This document shows positions 8,413 through 17,772 of a DNA stretch of 64,000 nucleotides, in pieces (the stretch's first letter is position 1; every line of letters begins with the position of its first letter). Origin of the DNA: Pseudoruegeria sp039972875 (GTDB taxonomy: Bacteria > Pseudomonadota > Alphaproteobacteria > Rhodobacterales > Rhodobacteraceae); contig JBDWMA010000010.1 of assembly GCA_039972875.1 (NCBI GenBank), forward strand, positions 259,261 through 323,260. The letters are read 5' to 3'. A program made the position numbers and the translations under genes. The notes under the pieces are model-generated. The model was not told the DNA's origin and made no database searches. It saw only the letters and a list, made by a program, of their open reading frames with translations.

Positions 8413-9627
8413 GTGGCTAAAAAAGACTCCGCCACTTTTTCAGATAGAATCCGAAATGTAAGCAATGCACTGGAACTGGATCCGCGTTTGTTGTCCATGA
8501 TCGGCGCACTGATGGTGATCTGGATATTTTTCTATTACGCCTCTGATGGCATCTTTTTGTCACCCCGAAATCTGTGGAACTTGTCCGTTCAGACCAGTGT
8601 AACAGCGTTGATTGCAACGGGAATGGTGCTGATTATCGTTTCGCGAAATATTGACCTTTCAGTGGGCTCACTGCTTGCATTTTTGGGAATAATGGGCGGG
8701 TTTGTTCAGACGGAATTGTTGACGTTTGAAGGCACCCACAGCTGGTGGATTTCGATTGTTGTCATGATATTGGCCGGTGCAATTCTGGGCGGATTGCAGG
8801 GCTATATCGTTGCCAAACTCGCAATCCCCGCTTTTGTTGTCACATTGGGTGGCTTGATGTTCTGGCGAGGTGCGGGCTGGCTGTTTACGCAGGGCCGCAC
8901 GGTGACGCCACTAGATTCGACCTATAGCGTTTTAGGGGGTGGATCGATTGGCGAAATGTGGAGTTGGATCTTTGGCATTGTCGCCTTTGCATTGCTCAGT
9001 GCTTTTGTTTTATGGAAACGCAGCAATCGCGGCAAACTTGGTTTCCAGACAAAACCTTTGTCCCTGGAGCTTATGATGTTGGCCGTATGGGCCGCTCTAA
9101 TTGCCCTCTTTATCAACACCATGAATGCTTATAATTTTCCGCGCTCTGAGGCAGGCCGGGGCATACCCGTTCCGGTGCTTATCATGATTATTTGTTCTTG
9201 CGTTATGATGTATCTGGCCACGATGACCCGATTTGGTCGTTATATATACGGCTATGGGGGCAATCCAGAAGCGGCTGAACTTGCAGGCGTAAGCACCCTA
9301 AAAATCACCGTGATGAGCTTTGCGATTATCGGCATCCTGACGGCGATCGGCGCAATGATTTCAACCGCGCGTTTGAATGCAGCACCGCTGACGATTGGGC
9401 AATTGCTAGAGCTTCAGGTGATCGCTGCGGCGGTGATTGGTGGTACGTCTTTGGCCGGTGGCGTTGGCACAATTGTCGGTGCGTTAATCGGCGCGGTTCT
9501 TATGCAAAGCTTGCAAAACGGTATGGTTCTGATTGGAGTGCAAAGTGCCCCGCAGCAGATGATCATGGCATGTGTTCTCATTTTTGCCGTTTGGTTTGAC
9601 GTCTACTATCAGAAGAAAAGCCGGTAA
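8413..9627 (+). CDS. xylH: Sugar ABC transporter permease, XylH-like
   Basis: 404 residues starting at GTG 8413 behind GGAGGA (8401-8406). Integral membrane permease of the ribose/xylose (CUT2) class, with about ten hydrophobic segments. The conserved family segment SRNIDLSVGSLLAFLG follows the third segment, and the C-terminal half carries RFGRYIYGYGGNPEAAELAGVST and the GGTSLAGGVGTIVGALIGA block. It is longer than RbsC (about 320) and matches XylH-type permeases (about 390). It should form the membrane channel with the ATPase encoded 12 bp downstream and take substrate from the divergently encoded binding protein. Confidence 0.9.
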   Translation: MAKKDSATFSDRIRNVSNALELDPRLLSMIGALMVIWIFFYYASDGIFLSPRNLWNLSVQTSVTALIATGMVLIIVSRNIDLSVGSLLAFLGIMGGFVQTELLTFEGTHSWWISIVVMILAGAILGGLQGYIVAKLAIPAFVVTLGGLMFWRGAGWLFTQGRTVTPLDSTYSVLGGGSIGEMWSWIFGIVAFALLSAFVLWKRSNRGKLGFQTKPLSLELMMLAVWAALIALFINTMNAYNFPRSEAGRGIPVPVLIMIICSCVMMYLATMTRFGRYIYGYGGNPEAAELAGVSTLKITVMSFAIIGILTAIGAMISTARLNAAPLTIGQLLELQVIAAAVIGGTSLAGGVGTIVGALIGAVLMQSLQNGMVLIGVQSAPQQMIMACVLIFAVWFDVYYQKKSR

Positions 9628-9639
9628 GGGAGCAAAGTG

Positions 9640-10425
9640 ATGACAAATCAAACCCCACTTGTTGAGATGAAGAACATTCACAAAAACTTTGGCGGTATTC
9701 GAGCGGTTGATTCAATGAATCTGCAGCTTTATCCCGGCGAAGTTCTTGGTTTGCTTGGCCATAATGGCGCGGGCAAATCGACTTTGATCAAAATGCTATC
9801 AGGTGCATACCCGATGGATGAGGGCGAAATCACTATCGCGGGTGAACGGGTGAATTTCGAAACACCCCGAGACGCGAAAAACGCTGGGATTGAAACGATT
9901 TATCAGACGCTTGCGTTGGCTGATAATTTGCCAACACCTGCGAATATCTTCTTTGGTCGAGAAATTCTAACCAAGTTCGGCGCGCTGGATGAGGCCGCGA
10001 TGGAACACGCTGCGATTAAGGTGATGAAGCGTCTAAATCCACAATTCGTAAAGTTCCACGATCCCGTGTCAAACTTATCTGGCGGTCAACGTCAGTCTGT
10101 CGCCATCGCGCGCACACTACAGTTCAACGCGCGCATTATCATTATGGATGAACCGACTGCTGCGCTCGGACCACATGAAACTCAGATGGTTGGTGAGTTG
10201 ATCAAAAACCTAAAGAAAGAAGGCATAGGCATCATCATGATCAGCCACGATCTTCATGATGTGTTTGATTTGTCCGACCGGGTGTCAGTGATGAAAAATG
10301 GGCGTCACGTCTGGACCGGTGATGTGGCTGACACCAATAAGGATGAGGTTTTGCAAATGATCATTCTTGGCAAACTACCGGATGGCAGCTACGCGCCGGG
10401 TATCACCTCTGAGGCCGATGTCTAG
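9640..10425 (+). CDS. xylG: Sugar ABC transporter ATP-binding protein, single-domain XylG/FrcA type
   Basis: 261 residues from ATG 9640, with AAGGGAG upstream. A GTG at 9637 is directly adjacent. One ABC domain only: Walker A GHNGAGKST, Q-loop YQTLALAD, signature LSGGQRQ, Walker B IIIMDEPTAALG and H-loop ISHDLHD. E. coli XylG and RbsA have two fused ABC domains (about 500 residues), so this is the short form seen in alphaproteobacterial importers such as FrcA, working as a homodimer. It is co-transcribed with the permease. Its last codons overlap the start of the CRTAC1-like gene by 8 bp, suggesting coupled translation. Confidence 0.9.
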   Translation: MTNQTPLVEMKNIHKNFGGIRAVDSMNLQLYPGEVLGLLGHNGAGKSTLIKMLSGAYPMDEGEITIAGERVNFETPRDAKNAGIETIYQTLALADNLPTPANIFFGREILTKFGALDEAAMEHAAIKVMKRLNPQFVKFHDPVSNLSGGQRQSVAIARTLQFNARIIIMDEPTAALGPHETQMVGELIKNLKKEGIGIIMISHDLHDVFDLSDRVSVMKNGRHVWTGDVADTNKDEVLQMIILGKLPDGSYAPGITSEADV

Positions 10426-11986
10426 ACTTGTTTTTGCCACCGTTCTGATCTGTCTGCCGCTTTCAAGCGCGGCCACTGGCCCGAAATTTATCGATCAATC
10501 CTCCCATCTGCCCGTTGACCATCAGTATTCCGGCGGGTGGGAGCATTTTGTCGGCGGCGGAGTTGCTATGTTTGACTGCAACGGTGATGCCATGCCTGAG
10601 ATTTTGGCCGCCGGGGGCAGCGATCCGACCCATCTGTTGATCAACACGACCCTCGAGGCAGGCGCTGATTTGCGATTTGCGCTGGCTGATCCTCAACCTA
10701 TCCTGAATACGGGTGTGATCGGGGTCTATCCAATTGAAATCGATGGTGACGGAGTCAGTGACTTAGCGGTGCTGCGTGTGGGAGAGAACCAACTTTTGCG
10801 CGGTCTTGGCGATTGCACATTTGAAGCCGCAAACGATATTTGGCAGTTTGATGGGCTTGACCGATGGACCACAGCCTTTAGCGCAACATGGGAACGTGAG
10901 GCCGAGTTTCCGACACTTGCGTTTGGCAATTATGTAGATCGGGATGATCCAGATGGCCCGTTCAAAACCTGCGACGACAATCACCTATATAAGCCAAATG
11001 GCGCTGGGTTTGGCGCAGCGATGCCTCTTTCGCCGGGGTTTTGTGCCTTGTCGCTTCTGTTTTCTGATTGGGGCCGTCAAGGTGTTCAGGATCTGCGCAT
11101 CAGCAACGATCGGCATTATTTTGTCAGCGGCGGACAGGAGCAATTATGGCGGATTTCCCCCAATCCTACAGCGTATACCGAGGCGGACGGTTGGAATACG
11201 CTCAGCATTTGGGGGATGGGGATCGCCAGCCGTGATCTCACCGGCGATGGGCGGCCCGAAGTGTTTCTAACGAGCATGGGAGATCAAAAACTCCGTCATT
11301 TATCAAAGGGAGGGGATCGCCCTGATTATGCCAATGCCGCCTATGACAGCGGAACGACGGCCCATGTCCCTTATGTCGGCGGGGAGGGTCGGCCCTCTAC
11401 GGGATGGCACGCGGTATTTGGCGATGTCGACAACGACGGCTTAGAGGATTTGTTCATTACCAAGGGCAACGTAAATCAAATGCCCGATGCTGCACTGCGT
11501 GATCCGAACAATCTGTTGATGCAGATTAAAACCGGGACGTTTGTTGAGCACGGAGATCATGCCGGTTTGGACACAACCGAACGCTCACGTGGCGGTGCTT
11601 TGGTGGATTTGAACGCTGATGGATTGCTTGATGTCGTCGTGAATAACCGCCGCGCAGGTCTTGAACTACATCAAAATATTAGCAAAAATGTCGGCCAATG
11701 GTTGGCACTCCGTCCGCAGCAACCGGCCCCAAACACCGGTGCCATTGGAGGCTGGATCGAATTAACCGATGGCCAGCGCACATGGCATAGAGAGATCACC
11801 ATAGGGGGTGGTCATGGGGGTGGCACGCTTGGATATCATCATTTTGGCACCGGGTCGGAAACGTCGTTAAAGATGCGGGTGTTGTGGCCAGATGGGGCTC
11901 AAGGTCCTTGGCACATAGTCGAGGCGGGCCAATTCATTGACCTTACGCGCGGATCTGAACCGCAGGTTGTAATAAACCGCAACTAA
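10418..11986 (+). CDS. CRTAC1-like secreted protein with FG-GAP/VCBS repeats and ASPIC-UnbV domain
   Basis: 522 residues from ATG 10418, which overlaps the ATPase stop. A signal peptide (VFATVLICLPLSSAATG) implies export. Calcium-binding FG-GAP/VCBS-type repeats recur: FDCNGDAMPEILAAGG, IDGDGVSDLAVL, DLTGDGRPEVFLTS, DVDNDGLEDLFITKG and DLNADGLLDVVVNN. They form a beta-propeller-like body, and the last 90 residues (GAIGGWIELTDGQ to MRVLWPDGAQGPWHIVEAGQ) are an ASPIC/UnbV module. The role of this family in bacteria is poorly known; sugar or glycan binding is often assumed. Translational coupling to a sugar ABC ATPase suggests it works with uptake at the surface or in the periplasm. It ends 4 bp from the convergent TauE gene. 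Confidence 0.85.
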   Translation: MSRLVFATVLICLPLSSAATGPKFIDQSSHLPVDHQYSGGWEHFVGGGVAMFDCNGDAMPEILAAGGSDPTHLLINTTLEAGADLRFALADPQPILNTGVIGVYPIEIDGDGVSDLAVLRVGENQLLRGLGDCTFEAANDIWQFDGLDRWTTAFSATWEREAEFPTLAFGNYVDRDDPDGPFKTCDDNHLYKPNGAGFGAAMPLSPGFCALSLLFSDWGRQGVQDLRISNDRHYFVSGGQEQLWRISPNPTAYTEADGWNTLSIWGMGIASRDLTGDGRPEVFLTSMGDQKLRHLSKGGDRPDYANAAYDSGTTAHVPYVGGEGRPSTGWHAVFGDVDNDGLEDLFITKGNVNQMPDAALRDPNNLLMQIKTGTFVEHGDHAGLDTTERSRGGALVDLNADGLLDVVVNNRRAGLELHQNISKNVGQWLALRPQQPAPNTGAIGGWIELTDGQRTWHREITIGGGHGGGTLGYHHFGTGSETSLKMRVLWPDGAQGPWHIVEAGQFIDLTRGSEPQVVINRN

Positions 11987-11990
11987 GAAT

Positions 11991-12731
11991 TTAGCTAAAG
12001 ATCACTTCGTACAGCAGTTTAAGGGATACCAGACCAAGAGTTGCTTCGATCAAGTAATAGAACAGTTTTTCGGGCAATAGCCGCACCACCCGCGATCCGC
12101 TCCATGCCCCAAAAATCGCCATAGGGGCTAGCCACACCGATTGCCCCATACTGCTAAAGGTAATTTGTTCTGCCAAAATATAGGGGGGTACTTTCATCAA
12201 ATTGATGCTCGTGAACAGGATCGTGGTGGTGCCCAAAAAAGTCATTTTATCGAGCTTTTGGGGTAGTACATAGACCTGATAGGGTGGGCCGCCCGCATGT
12301 GCGATATAGCTTGTTAAACCGGCACACGCGCCCCAAAATATGCCGCGAGGCACATCTGCTGGAGCAGGGGGGCGTTCTGTCTGTGAGAGACGTCGCGCCA
12401 TGGAAGTTGCAAGATAGAAAATTCCGATCCCGGCCAGCAACAATTTGACCGCGTCGCCCGGTACGTGGGACACTGAGAAATAGCCCACAATCACACCGAT
12501 CAGCGCGCTGGGAATTAGGATTTTAAGGTTCCGCACAGAATAGGCACGCCGAAACAAATACACCGCATAGACATCGGCCACGATATAAAGTGGCAACAAA
12601 AGGCCCGCAGCCATTGCAGGGTCCATAAACAGCGCCATAATTGGCACCGCCAAAAGAGCGATAACAGGCAACCCCCCTTTGGACAGCCCAAGAAAGAACG
12701 CGGCCAAACCGGCGGCAATCCAGAATACCAA
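11991..12731 (-). CDS. TauE/SafE-family sulfite/anion exporter
   Basis: 246 residues, apparently starting at TTG 12731 (GGGA about 9 bases upstream; no nearby in-frame ATG keeps the first helix). Seven to eight hydrophobic segments with the two-fold repeated TauE/SafE pattern: FFLGLSKGGLPVIALLAVPIMAL in the first half, and WGACAGLTSYIAHAGGPPYQVYVLP followed by LGTTTILFTSINLMKVPPY in the second. Family members export sulfite, sulfoacetate or other small organic anions. Nothing nearby points to sulfonate metabolism unless the AGE isomerase at 22117 handles sulfosugars. Membrane protein of unknown substrate. Confidence 0.85.
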   Translation of the reverse strand: MVFWIAAGLAAFFLGLSKGGLPVIALLAVPIMALFMDPAMAAGLLLPLYIVADVYAVYLFRRAYSVRNLKILIPSALIGVIVGYFSVSHVPGDAVKLLLAGIGIFYLATSMARRLSQTERPPAPADVPRGIFWGACAGLTSYIAHAGGPPYQVYVLPQKLDKMTFLGTTTILFTSINLMKVPPYILAEQITFSSMGQSVWLAPMAIFGAWSGSRVVRLLPEKLFYYLIEATLGLVSLKLLYEVIFS

Positions 12732-12826
12732 ATCGTGATCCCTATTTTGGGTTGTGTACTATCAACGTGTGTCGGATATGTTTCCCATAACGCATGGCTG
12801 TGCCCGAGCCAATGCACGGGCGATAT

Positions 12827-13840
12827 TTAGTCATCAATTGCGGCGACGGCCACAGCACAGCCCTTTTCAAGCGACGCATAAGCCGCCTCTGCCAACAAAA
12901 GGGCGCGCATACCATCGTCAAACCCAACTTTGGGGGGTGTATTTTGCACCACGGCGCCGACAAATGCATCGAGCTGATGCTTAAACGCCTGCGCGTATCG
13001 TTCGATGAAAAACGGTTCTAGCGGGGCGGCATTTCCGGTACCAGCCGCGGTAAAAGTCTGAACACCATGGGGTGTACGGTTGGTGCTTTGGACCATCCCC
13101 AATTCACCATGTGCCTCTAGACGTTGATCATACCCATATGGTGCCTGTCGGGCGTTGTTTATAAACACCTGCCGCCCATTTGCAGATTTCATTACAATCA
13201 TCGCGCAATCGACCTCTTTCAGGCGCGCGCCGCGAGCGGGATCAATCAATGGGGCCGCATAGGCAAATACTTCTACGGGCTCATCTTGCCCCAATATAAA
13301 CCGAGCAAGGTCAAAGTCATGAATGGTCATGTCACGTAGCATACCACCTGCGCCCGTCAGATATTCATCGCTCGGTGGTTCTGGGTCCCGTGAGGTGATC
13401 AACACCTGCAACAGATTGCCGATGTCGCCGGCATCAATGGCCGCTTTCATTCCCCCATGGCCGGGGTCAAAGCGTCGATTAAACCCAAGTTGAACCAATA
13501 CATTGCTACCGGCAATTTTGGCACGACAGGCACGGACACGGTCGATATTCAAATCGATAGGTTTTTCACAAAGCACCGGTTTTCTGGCCGCAACCGCGCG
13601 TTCAATAAAATTCGCATGGGTGCTGGTGACAGATGCAACGATGACCGCATCAATCTTGTCGCTGTTGAAAATATCATCGGGTGTTTCGGCAACTTCGGCC
13701 TTGGTAACTTCAGCAATAGCCATGGCAGCAGCAGGCACCGGATCATAGACAACCGCCAGCTGGCATTTGGGATGACGGTCGATCAGATCTGCGTGCATAC
13801 GGCCAATGCGGCCACATCCAAGGAGAGCGATGTTCAACAT
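12827..13840 (-). CDS. iolG: Gfo/Idh/MocA oxidoreductase, inositol 2-dehydrogenase-like
   Basis: 337 residues. N-terminal Rossmann fold (ALLGCGRIGRMHADLI), the family lysine in LCEKPID and the catalytic Asp/His region TIHDFDLARFILG. The GFNRRFDPGH and AYAAPLIDPARGARLKEVDCAMIVMKSANG stretches resemble IolG, which oxidises myo-inositol C2 with NAD. No other iol genes are here, so a sugar or cyclitol dehydrogenase of a different pathway is equally possible. Its start overlaps the aldo/keto reductase stop by 7 bp, and it closes the seven-gene ABC operon that begins at 20397, which suggests it acts on the imported sugar. Confidence 0.8.
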   Translation of the reverse strand: MLNIALLGCGRIGRMHADLIDRHPKCQLAVVYDPVPAAAMAIAEVTKAEVAETPDDIFNSDKIDAVIVASVTSTHANFIERAVAARKPVLCEKPIDLNIDRVRACRAKIAGSNVLVQLGFNRRFDPGHGGMKAAIDAGDIGNLLQVLITSRDPEPPSDEYLTGAGGMLRDMTIHDFDLARFILGQDEPVEVFAYAAPLIDPARGARLKEVDCAMIVMKSANGRQVFINNARQAPYGYDQRLEAHGELGMVQSTNRTPHGVQTFTAAGTGNAAPLEPFFIERYAQAFKHQLDAFVGAVVQNTPPKVGFDDGMRALLLAEAAYASLEKGCAVAVAAIDD

Positions 13841-14802
13841 GGCAAATACTCCCGGCTGGCTTCTGGGTTATCAGAACTAAATGGCAGGGCCATCAGTTCG
13901 GCCCAGGCCACATCTGAAATGGGGTAATTGGCCCAATCCACGGTTTGCTGAACGCGTTCCGGTTTGGAGACGCCGCAAATGGTCGAAGTCACACGAGGAT
14001 CACGGGTTGAGAACTGCAACGCCGCCGCGCCCAGCGGAATGTCGTGGCGGGTGCAGATCTCTTCGATGGCCCGCACAGGGGTCATCGCTGCATCATCAGC
14101 CTCCTGATAAGTGATCATGGAACTGCTGGCCGACCCTCGGGCCAATACCCCACCACAATAGGGGGCAGCATTAAAAATGGCGATGCCACGGGCGTGGGCC
14201 TGCGTAAACATCTCATCAGCTTCGCGGTTTAGTAGGGTGAACCGATTGTGGTTGACCAACGCGTCAAATTCCCAATTGGGCAAGATCTGCGTCATGATCC
14301 CCAAATCCCCCATGGCCAACCCAACGGCGTCCACAAGCCCCTCTTCTTTTAATTTAAACAACTCATCCAGCGCGCCGTCTTTTTCTGTAATCTCTGAAAC
14401 GGAGCGGCAATATTCTGGGTCATGTAAATGTAGGATCTGCAATCGTTCCAGTCCAAGGGCCTCAAGGCTTTCTTCGACAGATCGTCGAACGCGGTCCGCA
14501 TCCAGGCGATTGTCAGAAAATTCGCGATCCAGTTTGGTGGCCAAAACACAACCTTCCGGTAGGCCTCCACGCTCTCGGATGACGGCCCCAAGACGTTCTT
14601 CGCTTCGGCCCAGGCCATAATTACGAGACGTGTCCACAAAACTGGGGGACAGATCGAACATGGCGTGGATTGTCGCGCGGGCTTGCTCTTCACTGACTTC
14701 ATAACCGTAAGTATCGGGCATGCTGCCCAACGGAGAGGTGCCAAAACAGATCGAAGAAACGTCAAAAGGCAGTCGGGGGGCGGATTTGCTGGAATAGGTC
14801 AC
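13834..14802 (-). CDS. Aldo/keto reductase, D-threo-aldose / L-fucose dehydrogenase-like
   Basis: 322 residues from GTG 14802, chosen because GGAGG sits five bases upstream; the frame is open further upstream but there overlaps the ABC ATPase. TIM-barrel aldo/keto reductase with the usual active-site elements: Asp and Tyr in FVDTSRNYGLGRSEE, Lys in LATKLDREF and His in ILHLHDPEY. The VDAVGLAMGD and NRFTLLNREADEMF segments resemble the branch with L-fucose/D-arabinose dehydrogenase and pyridoxal 4-dehydrogenase. It lies 14 bp behind the ATPase gene and overlaps the next dehydrogenase by 7 bp, so it probably oxidises the sugar brought in by this transporter. Confidence 0.82.
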   Translation of the reverse strand: MTYSSKSAPRLPFDVSSICFGTSPLGSMPDTYGYEVSEEQARATIHAMFDLSPSFVDTSRNYGLGRSEERLGAVIRERGGLPEGCVLATKLDREFSDNRLDADRVRRSVEESLEALGLERLQILHLHDPEYCRSVSEITEKDGALDELFKLKEEGLVDAVGLAMGDLGIMTQILPNWEFDALVNHNRFTLLNREADEMFTQAHARGIAIFNAAPYCGGVLARGSASSSMITYQEADDAAMTPVRAIEEICTRHDIPLGAAALQFSTRDPRVTSTICGVSKPERVQQTVDWANYPISDVAWAELMALPFSSDNPEASREYLPC

Positions 14803-14816
14803 GAAGGCCTCCGGAG

Positions 14817-15833
14817 TTAAAGTGATGTGTGGATACAGGCACAAGGATGACTGTCCTGCCGTGTGATAAGTTCTGGTTTTTGCGACGCGCAATCGGGTTG
14901 GGCTTGGCCGCAACGGGTGCGAAACCGACACCCAGAGGGTGGATCAATCGGGCTTGGCACCTCGCCCTCAAGGATAATCCGTTGTTTGCGGTCATTGGGT
15001 CTAATTTCTGGCATCGCCGACAACAAGGCCTGTGTGTAGGGATGCAACGGGTTTTGATAAATTTGGTCCCATGTGCCAATCTCCACGATATTGCCCAGAT
15101 ACATCACCGCCACCCGATCCGATATGTGACGGATCACCGACAGATCATGGGCAATAATGACATAGGACAGACCATATTGCGCCTGAATATCCTCAAGCAA
15201 ATTTATCACTTGTGCCTGAATAGAGACGTCCAACGCTGAAAACGGTTCATCACACACGATGACTTCGGGATCCACGGACAGGGCGCGTGCAATGCCAATT
15301 CTTTGTCGTTGTCCTCCGGAAAACTGGTGCGGATAACGTCCTGCATCCTCGGGACGCAAACCCACACGCGTTAGCAGTTCTGTTACGCGGGTTTTCCACT
15401 GTGCGCGCGGCAGGATGTCGGGAAAAATAACCCAGGGTTCACTGATGATTTGACCGACGGTCATGCGTGGGTTCAGCGAGGCAAAGGGATCTTGAAAGAT
15501 CATTTGCAGCTCACAACGCCGTTTGCGCATGTCTTTGGCGGTTAAGGCAAAAAGATCCTCTCCTTTATACATAGCCTGCCCGCTAGTAGGCTCCACAAGG
15601 CGCAGTAAAGCACGGGCCAACGTAGATTTTCCACAGCCAGATTCTCCCACAATTCCAAGGGTTTCCCCCTTTCCAAGCGTAAAGCTGACATCGTCGACCG
15701 CGCGCACCACACGTTTGCCATCGCGCCCGCCACCAGGGGTGGGATAGTGTTTAATCAAATTTGAAACCTGCAACAGCGGGGCAGTATTTGAGTAAATTGA
15801 TGTACCGGTTGGGTGCTCTAGGACTTTAGTCAT
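14817..15833 (-). CDS. Oligopeptide/oligosaccharide ABC transporter ATP-binding protein, DppF-like
   Basis: 338 residues from ATG 15833 with GAGGAGG seven bases upstream. A longer open frame to 15989 lies inside the preceding gene. Walker A VGESGCGKSTLA, Q-loop MIFQDPFASLNPR, signature FSGGQRQR, Walker B EVIVCDEPFSALD and H-loop IAHDLSV. The C-terminal oligopeptide-transporter extension (HPYTQALLSAMPE, then a cysteine cluster CRFRTRCGQAQPDC) binds an Fe-S cluster in characterised homologues. It pairs with the DppD-like ATPase, overlapping it by 8 bp. In this operon, with two sugar dehydrogenases, the cargo is more likely an oligosaccharide than a peptide. Confidence 0.9.
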   Translation of the reverse strand: MTKVLEHPTGTSIYSNTAPLLQVSNLIKHYPTPGGGRDGKRVVRAVDDVSFTLGKGETLGIVGESGCGKSTLARALLRLVEPTSGQAMYKGEDLFALTAKDMRKRRCELQMIFQDPFASLNPRMTVGQIISEPWVIFPDILPRAQWKTRVTELLTRVGLRPEDAGRYPHQFSGGQRQRIGIARALSVDPEVIVCDEPFSALDVSIQAQVINLLEDIQAQYGLSYVIIAHDLSVIRHISDRVAVMYLGNIVEIGTWDQIYQNPLHPYTQALLSAMPEIRPNDRKQRIILEGEVPSPIDPPSGCRFRTRCGQAQPDCASQKPELITRQDSHPCACIHTSL

Positions 15834-16824
15834 GTGCCACCTCCTCTGCGAAATGACAGGCACTAAAATGATCAGGGCCAACGGCGGAAATTTCTGGAAC
15901 AGCCGTGCGGCAAATGTCGCGTGCCATCGGGCAACGCGGAGCAAAAACACAGCCCTGCGGCAACTGACTAAGCTTTGGCGGGGAGCCACTAATCGCCTCC
16001 AGCTTTTGACCCTTCATTTCGATCTGTGGGATCGAATTCATCAGCCCAATTGTATAGGGATGCGCAGGTTTTGCGATAATGGCCCCCGTTGGGCCGGTTT
16101 CCACCGGGCGACCACCATACATTACCATCAACCGATCAGTGTTTTCCGCCACAAGGCCAATGTCATGGGTGATCAAAATCAGGGCCATCCCACTTTGCTG
16201 TCGCAAATCGCCCAGCAGTTTCATGATCTGCGCCTGTACCGTCACATCCAAGGCCGTGGTCGGTTCATCCGCGATTAAAATGTCTGGTCCAAGGGCAATC
16301 CCCAAGGCGATCATGATCCGCTGGTTCATTCCGCCCGAAAACTCATGGGGATAGCTGTTGACCCGTTCGCTGGCAGAATGGATACCGACGGCCTCCATCA
16401 GCTCAACCGCTTTGGAACGACGGTCCTGTCTGGACATTTTTGGGCGATGCACTTTGAACAATTCGCCAATTTGCGTCCCAATGGTCAGACCCGGATTAAG
16501 CGACGTGATCGCATCCTGATAAACCATTGATATACGGTCACCGTGAATTTTGCGGGTTACTTTGGCTGGGGCGTTCAGCAATTCTGTTCCACGATAATTG
16601 GCCGAGCCTGAGATCATCGCAGGCGGGCTTTCCAATAGCCCCATCAGCGCACCAACGCTGACACTTTTGCCCGACCCAGATTCCCCCAGAATGCCAAGAG
16701 CCTCCCCTTCGGTTACCTGAAAGTTTATGCCGTTCACCGCATGCACATGACCGCGCGGTGTTTTGAACGACACTTTCAAATCATGCACATCCAGAATGGT
16801 TTGTTGTTTCTGCATATCTTTCAT
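15826..16824 (-). CDS. Oligopeptide/oligosaccharide ABC transporter ATP-binding protein, DppD-like
   Basis: 332 residues from ATG 16824, which overlaps the permease stop in a TGATG junction, a common sign of translational coupling; ATG 16842 is an alternative. Walker A GESGSGKSVS, Q-loop MVYQDAITSLNP, signature FSGGMNQR, Walker B ILIADEPTTALD and H-loop ITHDIGL. The C-terminal HPYTIGLMNSIPQ and cysteine region CVFAPRCPMARDIC are hallmarks of the peptide-importer ATPase pair. The signature has MNQR where QRQR is usual, a change also seen in other DppD homologues. It forms the heterodimeric motor with the following ATPase. Confidence 0.9.
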   Translation of the reverse strand: MKDMQKQQTILDVHDLKVSFKTPRGHVHAVNGINFQVTEGEALGILGESGSGKSVSVGALMGLLESPPAMISGSANYRGTELLNAPAKVTRKIHGDRISMVYQDAITSLNPGLTIGTQIGELFKVHRPKMSRQDRRSKAVELMEAVGIHSASERVNSYPHEFSGGMNQRIMIALGIALGPDILIADEPTTALDVTVQAQIMKLLGDLRQQSGMALILITHDIGLVAENTDRLMVMYGGRPVETGPTGAIIAKPAHPYTIGLMNSIPQIEMKGQKLEAISGSPPKLSQLPQGCVFAPRCPMARDICRTAVPEISAVGPDHFSACHFAEEVAHD

Positions 16825-17768
16825 CACATCAACCAACGCCATCTTTGTACCGGGTCCATAACCGCGCGGAACCAATTCGCAACGAGGTTTAGGCTCAGTG
16901 TTGTTAAGAAAATTGCGAGGCCGGGCAGGGTGATCATCCACCATGCCTCACGCATGTATTCCCGCCCCCGAGAGATCATCAATCCCCAAGACGGCTCAGG
17001 TGGTAAAAGGCCAAATCCCAGAAAACTAAGTCCCGCCTCAGCAAGCACCAACAGGGCGACTTCTAACGTGGCAAGGACAAGCAACGGAGAGATCATGTTG
17101 GGCAGGATGTGACGCAGCATGATGCGGGTATCACTGGCACCAATGGCCCGTGCGGCCTCAACAAAAGAGGATTCTTTTAACGATAGGGTGATCCCGCGGG
17201 CTAAGCGGGCGTAAACAACCCACCGGACCAAGGCAAAGATCAACACCATGTTCACCAGTCCGCCGCCAATAATAAACAGCACAAACAGGGCGATCAGCAA
17301 AGAAGGAACCGCCATAAATGCATCCACAGCGCGCATGATAATTGCCTCTGTTATGCCACCGTAATATCCGGCAACGATGCCCATAAATGTGCCAAGCACA
17401 CCTGATACTATGACGGACACTAACGCTACAAAGATAGACGCCCGTGCCCCAAAAATCAGGCGCGATAACATGTCACGACCAAGGGCATCAGTGCCCAGCA
17501 AATGGAGCTGTTCGCTGCCATCCATACCGGTTGCGGTGGACAGAGGCGGTAGTCTATTGGCAAAAATATTGGGCAACAGCGGATCATAAGGCGCAACAAA
17601 TTCGGCAAACACCGCGCTAAAGATCAGCACCACCAGAAAGATAACAGAGGCCAAAACCAGCACGTCTTTGAACAGGGCGCGCACGATGTCCCGCGCGCCG
17701 ATGCCTTCGTCTCGTTCTGTGTCATCCACGGCGGGCGACATGGTTTGAGTTTGAAGTTCTTGGGTCAT
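16824..17768 (-). CDS. ABC transporter permease, DppC-like
   Basis: 314 residues from ATG 17768. A TTG at 17780 would overlap the upstream permease by 8 bp. It has the N-terminal OppC-type helix (VLVLASVIFLVVLIFSAVFAEF), a periplasmic segment, then five more helices. The ATPase-docking EAA loop reads SFVEAARAIGASDTRIMLRHILPN. Known DppC/OppC proteins form the translocation pore with DppB. It is the third gene of the operon, between DppB and DppD. Confidence 0.9.
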   Translation of the reverse strand: MTQELQTQTMSPAVDDTERDEGIGARDIVRALFKDVLVLASVIFLVVLIFSAVFAEFVAPYDPLLPNIFANRLPPLSTATGMDGSEQLHLLGTDALGRDMLSRLIFGARASIFVALVSVIVSGVLGTFMGIVAGYYGGITEAIIMRAVDAFMAVPSLLIALFVLFIIGGGLVNMVLIFALVRWVVYARLARGITLSLKESSFVEAARAIGASDTRIMLRHILPNMISPLLVLATLEVALLVLAEAGLSFLGFGLLPPEPSWGLMISRGREYMREAWWMITLPGLAIFLTTLSLNLVANWFRAVMDPVQRWRWLM

Positions 17769-17772
17769 TGGG

